Shown here: one piece after another, positions 13,030 to 25,460 of the stretch
Layout of the letters: every line of letters begins with the position of its first letter
Numbering within the stretch: the stretch's first letter is position 1
Source of the DNA: Sapria himalayana
Taxonomy: Eukaryota > Streptophyta > Magnoliopsida > Malpighiales > Rafflesiaceae
DNA length: 64,000 bases
Direction: 5' to 3'
Assembly: GCA_029783825.1 (NCBI GenBank)
Contig: JAREIK010001468.1
Span: forward strand, 186,001-250,000
Notes under the pieces: generated by a model
Databases searched by the model: none
What the model saw: only the letters and a program-made list of their open reading frames with translations
What the model was told of the DNA's origin: nothing
Program-made: the position numbers and the translations under genes

Positions 13030-14950
13030 CACAATTATGACGATACTTATATGGATTGTTAGATAAATGATAAAATTAAATAGTTCAATGAGCATACGAA
13101 ATATCTACAAAAATTATAATGTGATGATCTTGGCAGTTATCGAATTATTATTTAAAGAAACTAGATTGAAATAGTTTAACATTAAACTAAAACATGTTTT
13201 AACCTAAAATAATCCAAATAATAAAATTTAGATAATCTAAAAAGAAAAAATAGAAATGAATATTGTAATTAATGAAACACAACCTATGCATTTAGAAATA
13301 ACAAGTGAGATGTGGAAACATAATTTACACCCCACTATAATTTATGTCAAATATAGTTTTTCCTAAGTAATTGCCCAACATTGGCTTATAGCAAGAGATT
13401 TCAACTATCTCAAAATGTAACAAGAATGCAGGTGGAAGACCTTCAAAACCTAAGTCTATGAAGGACTTAAGCAACTGAATTTTTGATGGTGAGCTCGTAG
13501 ATGTAGAATTCAATTGATACCAGTTTAAGTGGACGATCAAAAAATTTGGGCAAGATTAAAAAGAGTCCTAATAAAATATCAATGAAACGATTAACTCTTT
13601 TAGATTAAAGTTAGACATCCAAATAGTACGACATCAGATCACTCTTCTGTTCTGATTGAATGAAATAATAATAGAGTAAAAAAAATTTCTTTTAGATTTT
13701 AATATTTGTGAATGAAACATAAAAACTTTCATGAATTAGTGAATACAAATTAAAATTTTCCCACAAATAAAGTTGGGCAAAAGAAATAAGGTCATAAACT
13801 CATTCGACTAAAACAATCCCTATGATCTTGGAATTAAAATATTTTTGGAAGTATTTTTAAAAATATTAATAAGGTGGGAGATTTTGTTAGAAATGCAAAA
13901 TATGAAATCAGATAAAAATTAAAAGAAATCAGAAATAAATTAGAGGATATACTTCTTTAGAAAAAAAAATTATTGGAAGAAAAAATCTACCGTAAAATGA
14001 CTTCAGATGAGATAAGAAAACAAAATTCTTTCATTCGTTGATTAAAAGGAATATTGTTAAACCCCATATCAATCATATAAGGAATGAGAATGATAACGTA
14101 TTAACCAATGAAGAAAAGATCATAATGATAGGTGCACCATTGTATCAGAAGCTCCTGACAAAAAAAGGGTGGTTGAAGATGTTTTTAAGTGTATCCCAGG
14201 GATGATTGCGAATGAATAAAAGCATGAGCTATGTAGAGTCTTAACATTAGAAAAAGTAGCCATATTTTTTATCAAATCAGATTGCATATTTGGCATAAAT
14301 GAATTTTCATCTTTCTTTTATAAGAATTATTGAGAAACAATGAAGAGAGATATTTGAGAAAGTTGCATGAATTGCTTTAATAGTAAAGATTTACCAAAAT
14401 TATTCTGCAACACTATGATATTACCTTATTCCAAATAATAATCCAAGGACATGGAATGATTATAAACCAATAAATTTATGTAATGTGTTGTATAAAGTTA
14501 TTTCTAAAATGTCATTCATCCGAGTTAAAACAGTGCTCCATAAGTAAATATCAAAGAATAATTTTAATTATGTACCATAAAAGTATATATCCAATAATAT
14601 AATACTGCTACATGAAATGAATCATCTTATCTCAAAAGACATTAAAAATGAAAACTTAATTACTAAAATAGATATGAAAAAAACTTATGATATGATTAAT
14701 TGATCTTATATCAAGAAGGGGTATTGACTAAATTTAGATTCTCGGCTCAATGAAAGAATATGATAGACTAATACATTTCACATAATTAATTCTCAGTAAT
14801 GATCAATGGTGAAACAGGGGATTATATCCAATCAACTTGGATACTACGACAAGGAAAACTTTTATTGCCAACCCTTGTCATTTTATTGGTGGAATATCTA
14901 TCGAGAAGCTTGAATAGACTTAATGCAAAGAACCTATGAGTAAAATATCT
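13030..14950 (+). pseudogene. L1-type LINE ORF2 remnant (endonuclease plus reverse transcriptase)
   Basis: The plus strand, allowing frameshifts and stops, follows plant L1 ORF2. An endonuclease start, RNIYKNYNVMILAVIE, lies near 13100-13145. The WLIARDFN endonuclease block is at about 13380-13410, and the TTSDHSSVLI block at about 13630-13660. The reverse-transcriptase part reads PISLCNVLYKVISKMSF near 14470-14520, then ITKIDMKKTYDMIN near 14660-14700. This is followed by the SVMINGETGDYIQST-like and RQGKLLLPTLVILL-like region at 14795-14890. The copy stops just after LNAKNLxVKY, before the catalytic xADD box, so the polymerase active site is missing. It is non-autonomous. Confidence 0.8.
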
Positions 14951-14982
14951 ATCTTGAAGTCATGTGACTGTAAGATAAAATT

Positions 14983-15445
14983 ACATATACATCAACTCGT
15001 TGGAAATCATACTCCTTAAATGGATACTAAAGAGACGATATCGAAAGATATTATAACTCACAAAAGTAGCTCTGCTAGGAAGAGCTTAAGTAATGATAGC
15101 AACCTACCTATAAAATTACATAATTATATTCTATGGGTTAGAGTCAGAAGAATAGAAATAGATAGATCCATTTTAAGAATACAATTCAGATGGACCAAAC
15201 ATTATGACAAACTCATAACATAGCTAAAAAATTATTTTTTAAAAGTATGTCCATCAATATAAGGCATGAGGAAGATATGGAGGGATAGCTAGACAATATG
15301 ATTCTTTCCACTACTTACTAGTGAAGGTTAAGATTTTTTTAGTTACTAACAAGAGAGAGAGGTTAGAAATATCTCTAGCAAAATAAACATCTCTAAAGAA
15401 CAAAAATGAAGATGAAACTAAAATTGAAATATCATTGTATGGCTT
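14983..15445 (+). repeat. L1-associated direct repeat, copy 2
   Basis: Matches 11988-12030 at its start (catcaactcgttgg, actccttaaatggatac) and 12534-12955 over the rest (agctctgctaggaagagc, gattctttccactactta). It follows the broken reverse transcriptase directly. This suggests that a second L1 copy was joined here or that the element was partly duplicated. Confidence 0.65.
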
Positions 15446-17074
15446 TAATATCCTTTTTGAATTATCCCAAAAAGGATAATCCACCGACGTGGAATGGAAG
15501 ACTTAAAATAAGACTTAAAAATTCAAAATAACACAGAAAAAAAATCATCTACATGGAAGACTTAATATATATAAGACTATTAATATCATAACAATCATGC
15601 AAGTAAATTTGCCTAGATAGAATAGCATACACCCATATTTTGAAAGAATAAAAGATAAAAAAACATCCGCAATCACATGTCACAAAGCCAAAAAAAACAC
15701 ATGCTCACACTTATCAAAGCACCTGATGGCCCATAATAGCATGTTTACCAATTATGCACCAATTTTGTATGAGCACTACGATACAAACCATCATGGGGAC
15801 CTCAATAAGAGCCACCATAGTTTGGATTGAACACTACAAAATGATCATCAAATATCCAATGATTATACATATTTAAGTACGTAAGCAAAAATGATATAAA
15901 AATGATACCAAACATTGTCTAAAAATTAATAACGCTATTAATAGTGCACACCACCAACGAAACTCCTCGCCGACACTCAAGAAAGTTGTGCGACAAGCCA
16001 ACACCACGTTTCTCATCATCACTTAGCTGAAAATGGTTAAGACTTGATGTTCCTATGGCCGAATTAAGGTTTTGGTCACAATATTTTCTAGGAAAGAAAG
16101 CTACCTCAAAGAGATGTGAAAAAAATATAAAATAAAAAAAAATTATTAATTATAAAAAACTATTTTTTAATGACACGACATAAATCATATACATGTATAT
16201 AAGGGTGCGTCATGTCATGTGCACCCAAATAATGAAAAACAAATAAAAATAATTAATAAAAATATAATAAGTCGAGCCATGATAAAATTAATAACCCATA
16301 TTAGTAAACTTAGTTGTCAAACAACAAAAATTATAAATCGAGAAAATCAACATGGAGAAGTGAAAAAATAACAACTCAATAGAATAGCAAGCTGAGAACT
16401 TATTGAGCCACGTAAACAATTTCAACATTAAATAGTACAATTTCATAGCACAAAGACTATAAAAGATTTTCAAAGAAGTTTTAAAATTATATAAGATTGT
16501 AGAAGGATGCGGTATGACGCATTAATATTGTAGATTATTATATAATTAGCATATTTAATTATATCTCGAGACACAAACCTAATCATCCATATAATGTAAG
16601 TTATCAGGGTCTCCGTTTTGCTTACTGTGGAGCCGCCTGAATGCCTGTTTATGCATGATATTTGCATGTGTCACGGGCCATAATAACAAGCAAACCATGT
16701 AACAAGCAACACGCGGAAGGGTATTGCCAAAACACAGCGAGCCCACTCTCAGACACTTATAACAAGCGAACCCTCAGCCAAGACAGATCTTCCACCCAAC
16801 ACCGCAAACAATACGTCGCATGAACCCTAGAACACACACGCTACAAACTACAATAGAACATTTGAAAAACAAAACAAAAACTAGAGTGCTTAGCCGACTA
16901 AGAAATCAACATTAGAAAATAGAGAATTGGAACAGAAAAAACCTAGCTAGGGTATGACCAGGGTGAAGCAAGACGCTGCCGCCGCAAATAGGGATAGGTC
17001 AACTTCGTGCCGATGGCCGGGAGCTTTTCGTGTTTCCAACGGAAACAATTATGGCCGGAATAGTCATAAAAAAA
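15446..17074. other. Intergenic repeat-derived sequence, no gene
   Basis: Begins with a perfect 11-bp hairpin (TATCCTTTTTG/CAAAAAGGATA, 15449-15478). The block 16100-16285 resembles 4190-4345 (cataaatcatat near the centre, aataaaa-rich flanks), suggesting a dispersed Copia-related repeat. A GC-richer stretch at 16660-17050 (starting tgtcacgggccataataacaagc) is unidentified. Confidence 0.45.
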
Positions 17075-17345
17075 CAATAAAAACGTGTTTATAAAACACG
17101 TTATTTGCTAATTTACTTTTTATTCATAAAACACATTATTTGTCTAATTATTCATAAAACAACAATAATTACTTTTTATTCATAAACAACATATTATTCG
17201 AATTTAATTTGCATTCATAAAATACATTATATGCATGATCATTCATAAAACAATAATAATTAATTTATATTCATGAAATACATTATTTGCGAATTTACTT
17301 TTTATTCATAAAACACAATAAAACAACATTAATAATGGAATATTC
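17075..17345. repeat. AT-rich tandem repeat (ATTCATAAAA-type units)
   Basis: Repeated modules of the form ttactttttattcataaaacac-attatttgc-taatt recur about every 60-65 bp, with the larger pattern repeating at about 130 bp. At least four diverged units are visible. Confidence 0.65.
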
Positions 17346-17497
17346 AATAAAGAACAATAAAAAAAAATTATTGCCGGCATATGTATAAACACGCCTAAAA
17401 CGTATTGAATCCAAAAATTGAAATTAATGCAGATAAAATAACAATCAAAAATGTTTTTCAAAATTATATTTTAGCAAAAAAAAATTTACTTTTTATT

Positions 17498-17501
<4 letters not shown>

Positions 17502-17528
<27 letters not shown>
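17502..17528. repeat. (TA)n microsatellite
   Basis: Uninterrupted TA dinucleotides. Confidence 0.9.
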
Positions 17529-17531
<3 letters not shown>

Positions 17532-18710
17532 CAATTATAATATTTTTTACTTTTTATGTTATTAAATCTTAAGTATTATTTGAAAATATAAAAAAAAAAT
17601 AATGTTCATGTTTTCATAAAAATTCATTAAAATTAAATTTTAACTATAGAAACAACCTTAATATTAGTGTTACCCAGCATTTATTATTCGTGAAATAGTT
17701 ATTTTTTTATGAATTTCATAATTAGGTATTAAATATCTCTTTTAAAAGACCAAATTAATTTATATTGGAATTTTACAAAATACATATTAATTAATCAAGA
17801 GGTAGGAGGCATTAAATCACACTAATTTAGACATGAGCAGAATAAAAAGAAAGTCAAAATAAAATTTAGAAATATTAGATTACAATCTTAGAACTTATAA
17901 GATTTAGCTATAGGTTCTACCAAAATCATATAAGATTTAGCTTCTGATGGATTCTATCTATACATCCCTTCATAGATTGGCACCATCACATTAGTAATTA
18001 TAAATCAAAATATATTTTAAACAATAGAAGAAAATACAAGAGAAGGAAGAGATATTTTTACTACCATACAAAAACTTATAAAATTAAAAACAAAACTTAG
18101 AGATAAATATCACTGCTAAATTAAGAATTAAAAATGAAGTAGTAAGCCCATTAACCATCAAATTTACAATTTCACAACTAAGTTGACTAGTACGAAGATT
18201 CAAGCAATAAAATATTTTTTTTTAAAAAAATATGCGAAGCTTATCATAAAATCTATAAAAAATAGATTAGTTAATTGACCATCTCAAATAACATGTATTT
18301 TGTTTGGCATCAATTCAGCAAGTGAAGTGTATTTCTCAGACACAAAAAATATATTTTTGTAGGAGAAAAATATTCCAAGCTTGTGTGGAAATATATGTTC
18401 TTGTCTTCCTCATATATGTTATAGTAAAACATATCTACATCATCGATTTTTTGCCTAATGATTAATGAATGCGAGCCTCTCTTCCCCTCATACAAGATAT
18501 CTTAATCTTTACTATTTGAACTCAGTATTTGTGTACCACCTTAATACACTTGTGTAGTGACAAAATTAGAAGGTAAATCCCATAGTTTTATTTCAAAAAC
18601 TAAAGTTATGTAACATGTTGACAAATAAAAGGTTCATAAATGGATATAATACTGCAATAAAAATCAATGAATCATGAAAAAATATTATATGATACTCCAC
18701 AACAAAATAC

Positions 18711-18760
<50 letters not shown>
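18711..18760. repeat. (TA)n(GT)n compound microsatellite
   Basis: About ten TA repeats run directly into about fifteen GT repeats. A further GT run lies at about 18829-18850. Confidence 0.9.
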
Positions 18761-18762
<2 letters not shown>

Positions 18763-21700
18763 TAGTTTATTAATGAATGTATATATGAACTATAATTCAT
18801 GCACGTGTGAATGAATATGAACTACTATGTGTGTGTGTGTGTGTGTGTGTAATTATATGTATACTAATATAAATTTATATGTGTTAATGTAATTATATAT
18901 ATAATGGTATGATTCTTGAAGTTGGCAGCTTCTACCATATCCAAGCTTGAAAGATAAAGTCCCATTGGATAAGGACACTAATCACCAATCTAAATGGTAA
19001 GCTTCAGAAATAAACATGTCACTCGCTTTATTTTACTTTCCTCTATTAATGAAACCCTACTAACCTTGATGTTTCAATAAATTAACTTCTTCATTATGGT
19101 ATCATAAACTAGTCTTACCAAAACTTATAAAGAATAGACCTTTCGTCATACCTCCTAGATGCATCCTCGCAATTTTTGAGCTACAACTTCCACCAAAATT
19201 TTAGAAGATTTAGCTTCTAAAATCTAAGGTAATCAAACTTCTACATCTTATCATAACATGGCACCATCACAATTGCTATCAGAAATCAAAATATATATTA
19301 AAAAATAGAAGAAAGTGCGAAAAAAAGAAGAGACATTTTTCTATCATACAAAAACTTATAAAATCAAATCTAAAACTAGACATACAAGCCACTACTAAAT
19401 TAAGAATTAAAACTAAAAGAGAAACTCCACTAACCATCACAGTTTATATAACATAACCAAGTTGACTACTATAAGGATCTAAGTATTAAAATGTTAAAAA
19501 AAAATATGCAAAGCTCATTATAGAATCTGTAAAAATTTAATAAGTAAATCGACTATCTTAAGATAATATTTCTTTTGTTTTGCATCCATTTAGCAAGCAA
19601 AAAAAATTTCTCATTCATATAAAATTATCTTTCTATGGGATAAAAATATTTCAAGCTTGTGAGTATTTATATGTTTTTGTATTCCTCACATATATTGATG
19701 GAATACAAATCTTCATTGTCAAAAATTTGCCAAATTATTATTGGATACGAGCCTCTCTTCTCCTCAAACAAAATACCTCAATTGCTGCTATTTAAAATCA
19801 GAAGGTAAATCCCATAGTTTTATTTCCAATGCTTAAGTTCTATAACATGCTGACAAACTTAATTTTCATAAATTTAAACTACTATATATATATATATGTA
19901 GTTTCAAGTGTGCTGCTATTCACACACACACACGCACATATATAATTATAGATATACATTGTAAGACATTTAAAGATGGCAGCTTCTAACCCATCCATGC
20001 TTGAAAAATCCAACTCATTTAGACTACCACGCTAATCACCAATTCACAAGGTAAGATTATAAAAGGTAATGTCATCCCTTACTTATTGGAAGTTATCTTC
20101 TATCAGCCTAGCCCCATTAACCTTAATTTTTCAATAATTCATCTTTCCCCTTATGGTATTATAAACTAGCTTCCCTAAAACTTAACAATAATAAATCTCT
20201 CTACATACCTCCCCGGTGTACCCTCTCAATTATTGAGCCATGGCGTTCACCACATTTGTTATCAGAAATCAAAACATATATTAAACAATAAAAAGTACAA
20301 GATGAGGAAGAGACATCCTTCATACCATAAAAAAACTTGAAGGGTCAAATATAAAACTAAGAGATACAATCCGTTGTTCAATTAAAAATGTAAACTAAAA
20401 GAGGAACCCTACTAACAATCACATTTGCTACTATAACATAACCAAGTTGACTATTATAAGAATTTAAGCATAAAAATGTTTAAAAAAAATACGTGAAGCT
20501 CATCATAGAATCTATAAAATTAATATTCAAATTGACCATCTTAGACAATATTTCTTTTGTTTTGCATCCATTCAGCAAGCAAAGGGTATTTCTTATTCAC
20601 AAAAAAAAAAAATATCTTTCTTTAGGAGAAAGATATTTCAAGCTTGTGATTAGATATATGTTTTTGTATTCCTCACATATATTATTTCAAGCAAATGGTA
20701 TTTCATCATCAAATTTTTGCCAACTTATTATTGAATACAAGCATCTCTCCCCCTCATATAAAATACCAGAATCTTTGCTATTTTAATTAGTATTTGCGTA
20801 TTACCCAAATATAATTGTGTAGTGCCAAAATAAGAAGGTATATCCCTAGTTTTATTTCCAAAGCTTAAGTTCTATAACATGTTGACAAACAAAATATTCA
20901 TAAATGAATCAACTTTTGTAATACAAATTAATAAATCATAAAAAAAATATAATAAGATAAACAATAACAATATGCACATATGTATATATATAAAACAATC
21001 TATAAATAAATGTATGCATGAACTAAAATATATGTATGTGTATATGAATATAAAACTACTATATATATATATATATGTATGTAATTACAAGTGTGCTACT
21101 ATATAAATATAAATAAATAAATACATACACACGCACACACACACACACACACATAGTAAGATTCTTAAAGATGGCAGCTTCTAACCCATCCTGCTTTGAA
21201 AAATCTAGCTCCTTTAAACTACTACAATAATCACTAATCCACATGGTAAGATTCTAAAAGGTTATCATCCCTTATTTTATTTAGTTTTCTCTATCAACCA
21301 AACCCCATTGACCTTAATTTTTAATTAAATCATATTTTCTCTTATGGTATTATAAACTAGCATCACCAACACTTAACAAGAATAGACCCCTCTGCATACC
21401 TCTTTGACGCACCCTCTCAATTATTGAGCTATGGCTTCCACCACAATCTTAAATGATTTAGCTTCTAAAAAAATCTATCTTCTACATCTAAGCATAGATT
21501 GATACCATCATATTTGATATTAGAAATCAAAATTTATATTAAATAATAGAAGAAAGTACAAGAGAAAGAAGAGACATCATTCCTACCATAAAAAAACTTA
21601 TAGGGCTAAATCTAAAACTAGGGGATGTAAAACATTGTCAATTAAAAATTATAACTGAAAGAGGAACCTTACTAATATTCACATTTGCTACTATAACATA

Positions 21701-21868
21701 ACGAAGTTGACTATTATAAATATTTAAGTATTAATATAATTAAAAAATATATGCGAATCTCCATCAAAAAATCTGTCAAAATTGAAAAGAATTTGACCAT
21801 CTCATGCAAAATTTCTTTTGTTTTGCATCCATTAAGAAAGTGAAGTGTATTTGTATATGTATTTCACA

Positions 21869-21883
21869 TAGAGGTGTCAAACG
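21869..21883 (+). repeat. hAT left terminal inverted repeat
   Basis: TAGAGGTGTCAAACG, perfectly inverted at 25446-25460. The same end marks the other young family members in this window. Confidence 0.93.
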
Positions 21884-22592
21884 GGCCGGCCCAGTACGGC
21901 ACGGCCCGTTTTTCACGTGCCCCGCCGTGCTACCGTGCCGTGCCGGGTACTGCACGGTGTTTTAAAGTCGGGCACGGCACGGCCTGGCTTGGCCAGGCGG
22001 GGCACGGGCGCACGGCAGGCGTCCAGCCTGGACGCCTGGACGGCTAGACCGGCTCAACCGGGGTCCGGGTCCCGGGAGCCAAGCACGGGCACGGCCCGTG
22101 CTTCTGCTTGGCACTTCCGCACTTGCCAGATTATAAAATTTTTTTTTATTTTTTTTATTAAGTTTCTGTTATTTTGTATATACTTTAGAGTATATGTAAT
22201 AATCAAAAAATATAATTTTTTGTAAAAATTATAAAATTTAAAATTAAATAAAACAAACAAAAAATAGAAATTAGAAAAAAAATTTTTTTTATTCAATTAA
22301 GTTTAGCTTTTTTTATTATTATAATTTATTAATTATATATTAAAAAGTAAAGTTATTAATTTTTAAAATAAAATTTAAATCGTAAAATAATAAATAAATA
22401 CATTAAGTTAGTAAAAATTAAAATTAAAAAAAAATTTAAACTACACAAATGAAAAATTACCATTCATGCTTTTGAAACCAATAGTCCGAACAAAACATGT
22501 ATAAGTTTCAACACAACGTATAATACAAAGTACAAACAAAGCGTATAAATAAAATAAATAAAAAAATATCGAAAAAAAAGAGCAGATGAGCA

Positions 22593-24716
22593 TCAATCAC
22601 CAAGCGGCATATCATGAGAATCATCAGCCGCAACATCAAGATCAGTATCATATGGGTCATCATCATCGGCAATCAGCTCCTCCGCCATCGTAGTGGATGT
22701 GGATGCGACTGCAGTGTCTGTCACAGTCCCAGCTTCAGCACGATCACTGATGCTAAATCTCGATTCCTCCCAATCCTTCAAACATGTCAAGGCCTCAACC
22801 ATATCTGGACGTAATCTCGATCTCCTATCCGAAATCACGTTCACTGCAACAGAAAAAGCAGACTCCGATGCTACGCTCGACACCGGAGGAGTCAGTAGAT
22901 CCCGTGCCATCCTAGATAGCACGGGATAGGCGGACTCATATGATTTCCACCACTGTAATAAATCAAGATTCTTATTGTCAGAAGGTGATATGATTGAGCA
23001 GTAATCGGTATCTAAGTACCGAGACAGCTCGCTCCTATGTGAAGGTCCACCCCTAAGTTTCCCCCTCGCTAGGTTAATGGAATAAGCGTCATCTCCGAAC
23101 AAGGTATCAGAGTCCGTACTCACAGTCTCACCACCACCACCACCATACCTAGTATCGTAGTATGTGAACAGGTCTGTCAACTTCTCGTAAATGAACCCTT
23201 CAGGTGTCTCTTCCAGGTTCATGCACGAGGAAATGAAAGTCAGGGTGTTTTCAACCCCTTCCACCTTAGCCCTAGGGTCCATGCATGCTGCGAGGCAATA
23301 AAGAGATGTAATGGTGGACCAGTACTTCAGGTACTTGGTCTCCATCTCTGCAACCATATGGCTAAGCGTCGAGTCCGCTCGATACATCCTAAACATGCTA
23401 CTAATATTGCATATGCAACGGAGTGCAATGCAAGTGGTGGGCGTATAAACCGACGAACACATGTTCGTCGTGTCATAAAATATCTTCAGGAATTTCATAA
23501 ATGAAATTCCTGAATCCCAGTCAGTGTCGTCAATAATAAGTTCGCCACTCTTACTATTGACGTAGTCGGATATCACGTGTTCGTATCCAACACATGATTC
23601 CAACATCAGGTACGTGTAATTCCAACGATGTCTCACATCCGATTGAAATTTCTTCTTCTTAAGATTCGCAGACAAACAGAGATTACCAAACTCTTGTAGT
23701 CTGCGAGGAGTGCGAATATACTTGAGTGCATTGCGTATATTTTCCAACGCGGGGGAATAGACCTTCATACCCGCATGAACTATCAGGTTAATAACATGAC
23801 ACATGCATCTGACATGAAATATCTCTCCTAAAGGTGCGTCTCTAATATTCCTAACAAACATATTGATCGCTACTCCATTATTCGCAGCATTATCGAAAGT
23901 GACACTAAAAATTTTATTTTGAATTTTATATTCCCTAAATATTTTAATCATACACTCAAAAATGGCCGGGCCATCATGAGGATGAAGAATCTCAGTGAAT
24001 CCTAATATTTTTTTATTAATAATCCAGTTTGAATCTACATAATGACTCGTGAGACATGCATAAGAAGAATCATCGTGACATGTCCATATATCGGACGTCA
24101 CGGACACCACTCCACTAAATGCCAAAAATTCCTTAATTATTTTTTGTTTTTCTAACTTATATATCTTTAGTATGTCACTCCTAGATGTGGACCTAGGAAT
24201 CCTACGATAGGATGGCTGAAAATAAGTCTGCATGATGCGCACTACCCTCGGATCTTCCGAAAATCTGATCGGAAGACCCATCAATGTGATGAGCCTGGCC
24301 ATGCCGTCCCTACCCAACTCGCTGGAGTATACGAAGGGAGTAAACTTTGAGACTGAACTCGATCCAGTCTCAAAAAATGTAGTACCAAGTTGGGTTTGCC
24401 TAGGATCTAACGGTCCATATTTTTTGCAGCATATTTCAGCATGCCTCTTGAGGTGCCCAGTCCTACATGTACTCTTGCATGTTAAAAGTCTCATACAATA
24501 TTTGCACTGTGCCATTTCATGTTCCTCACCCCTAACATCTACATGTGTTATGATTTTAAAATGTGTCCAAACTACAGAAGTCCTCCTAGTTTTTTGTTTT
24601 TTAGAACTTTGGGCTGAGACGACAGGAGAAACCAAAGTTTCAGGAGCCACGGACGTCTGTGTAACACTAACATTTTCATTTTCCAAATTTAAATACGTGT
24701 TAGGTGTATTTGTCAT
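22593..24716 (-). CDS. hAT transposase with BED zinc finger and hAT dimerisation domain (707 aa)
   Basis: The enzyme would cut and re-insert hAT elements by binding their termini in the nucleus. A BED zinc finger spans about residues 48-98, with W50, C71-x2-C74 and H88-x3-H92. The RNase H-like core follows, with probable catalytic D209 (VTSDIW) and D275 (VTFDNAANN), a CMCH block at 304-307 and RW at 364-365. The C-terminal hAT dimerisation domain covers about 574-655 (LLQWW, YPVLSRMARDLL, SSVASESAF). E618 in that last block is my candidate for the third acidic residue. A tail rich in Asp/Glu ends the protein. Length and order fit plant RICESLEEPER/DAYSLEEPER-like BED transposases. The frame is uninterrupted and lies within perfect termini, so it may be active. 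Similarity to a domesticated transposase is unlikely given the intact ends. Confidence 0.95.
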   Translation of the reverse strand: MTNTPNTYLNLENENVSVTQTSVAPETLVSPVVSAQSSKKQKTRRTSVVWTHFKIITHVDVRGEEHEMAQCKYCMRLLTCKSTCRTGHLKRHAEICCKKYGPLDPRQTQLGTTFFETGSSSVSKFTPFVYSSELGRDGMARLITLMGLPIRFSEDPRVVRIMQTYFQPSYRRIPRSTSRSDILKIYKLEKQKIIKEFLAFSGVVSVTSDIWTCHDDSSYACLTSHYVDSNWIINKKILGFTEILHPHDGPAIFECMIKIFREYKIQNKIFSVTFDNAANNGVAINMFVRNIRDAPLGEIFHVRCMCHVINLIVHAGMKVYSPALENIRNALKYIRTPRRLQEFGNLCLSANLKKKKFQSDVRHRWNYTYLMLESCVGYEHVISDYVNSKSGELIIDDTDWDSGISFMKFLKIFYDTTNMCSSVYTPTTCIALRCICNISSMFRMYRADSTLSHMVAEMETKYLKYWSTITSLYCLAACMDPRAKVEGVENTLTFISSCMNLEETPEGFIYEKLTDLFTYYDTRYGGGGGETVSTDSDTLFGDDAYSINLARGKLRGGPSHRSELSRYLDTDYCSIISPSDNKNLDLLQWWKSYESAYPVLSRMARDLLTPPVSSVASESAFSVAVNVISDRRSRLRPDMVEALTCLKDWEESRFSISDRAEAGTVTDTAVASTSTTMAEELIADDDDPYDTDLDVAADDSHDMPLGD

Positions 24717-25202
24717 TTTTTATTTTTCGTAAGTTTTTCTAGAGAGAGAAGCTTTAGAGAGAGAAAGTACAAAAAAAGTAAATTATATTACCCGGTAAAA
24801 ATAATGAGGTCACTCACGTGCAAGGTGCACCGCAGGAAGCTTTGATGTTCAAAACTCAAGTTGAGTTTCACGAAAATCCAAGCCGAAATCAAATTCACGA
24901 GGGCCGAGAGAGAGATGCACGGTTTATGTGAGAGAGAAAATATTGAGAGATTTTGTTTTTGAAAAACATAAAATGTTATAGGGAGGGGGGTAGATTTTAT
25001 AGGCTAGATAAAGTTTTATTTTTTTAAAAAAAATATTTTTTTATTATTTTTTTGAATTTTTTTAATATATTTAAGGGGCAGAATCACGAGGACCGTTGGA
25101 TTCTGCCCCCTAGCCGTTGGAGGCGAATCCAAGGGCTGAAAATCGCTCAAATTTGAATTTTTTTTTTCCGTTGGAAATTTTTTTGGATTCGGGTTTCGGC
25201 AG

Positions 25203-25248
25203 AAAAGACCGCGGGTCGGGTCCAAACAGACCCGACCCGCGGTCTTTT
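25203..25248. repeat. Subterminal 20-bp perfect hairpin of the hAT family
   Basis: AAAAGACCGCGGGTCGGGTC (25203-25222) is perfectly inverted at 25229-25248 around the 6-nt loop caaaca. Recognisable versions occur in the non-autonomous copies near 33494, 47512, 47752, 58755 and 62445. It is broken in the copies at 28550-28814, 29073-29268 and 57790-57967. Confidence 0.9.
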
Positions 25249-25255
25249 TACCGGC

Positions 25256-25277
25256 GGGGGGGGGGGGGGGGGGGGGG
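25256..25277 (+). repeat. Homopolymer run of 22 G
   Basis: Uninterrupted G run inside the hAT subterminal region, directly next to the GC-rich hairpin. It could be a real expansion or a sequencing or assembly slip. Confidence 0.85.
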
Positions 25278-25445
25278 CCCGGTTGGGTCACGACTCACGA
25301 CTCACGCCACGGCACGCGTGGCACGCCGCCAGTGCCACGCGTGCCTACGTGAACCGGCACGGGATGGACCCGTGCCGGCGTGCCGGGCCGGCCCAGGCAC
25401 GGCCGAACCGTGCCGTGCCACGTGCTGGGCCGGGCCAGCCCGGCA

Positions 25446-25460
25446 CGTTTGACACCTCTA
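25446..25460 (-). repeat. hAT right terminal inverted repeat
   Basis: CGTTTGACACCTCTA, the inverse complement of the left terminus. The target duplication atttcaca follows immediately. Confidence 0.93.

Larger units (their letters stand above)
21869..25460 (-). mobile_element. Autonomous hAT-superfamily transposon, intact
   Basis: The element is 3592 bp and starts and ends with inverted TAGAGGTGTCAAACG (21869-21883 and 25446-25460), followed by GC-rich subterminal repeats. It is flanked by a perfect 8-bp target duplication, atttcaca (21861-21868 and 25461-25468), the length typical of hAT elements. It carries a single long transposase gene on the minus strand. At the transposase 5' side it has a long perfect hairpin (25203-25248) and a run of 22 G. 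It is inserted in the fourth unit of the local tandem array. The intact ends, open frame and target duplication point to a recent insertion. Confidence 0.95.

Noticed and set aside
22614..22929. Plus-strand open frames opposite the transposase C-terminus
   Set aside because: They are antisense shadows of the transposase reading frame.
24232..24732. 166-codon plus-strand open frame
   Set aside because: It is antisense to the N-terminal half of the transposase and has no independent support.
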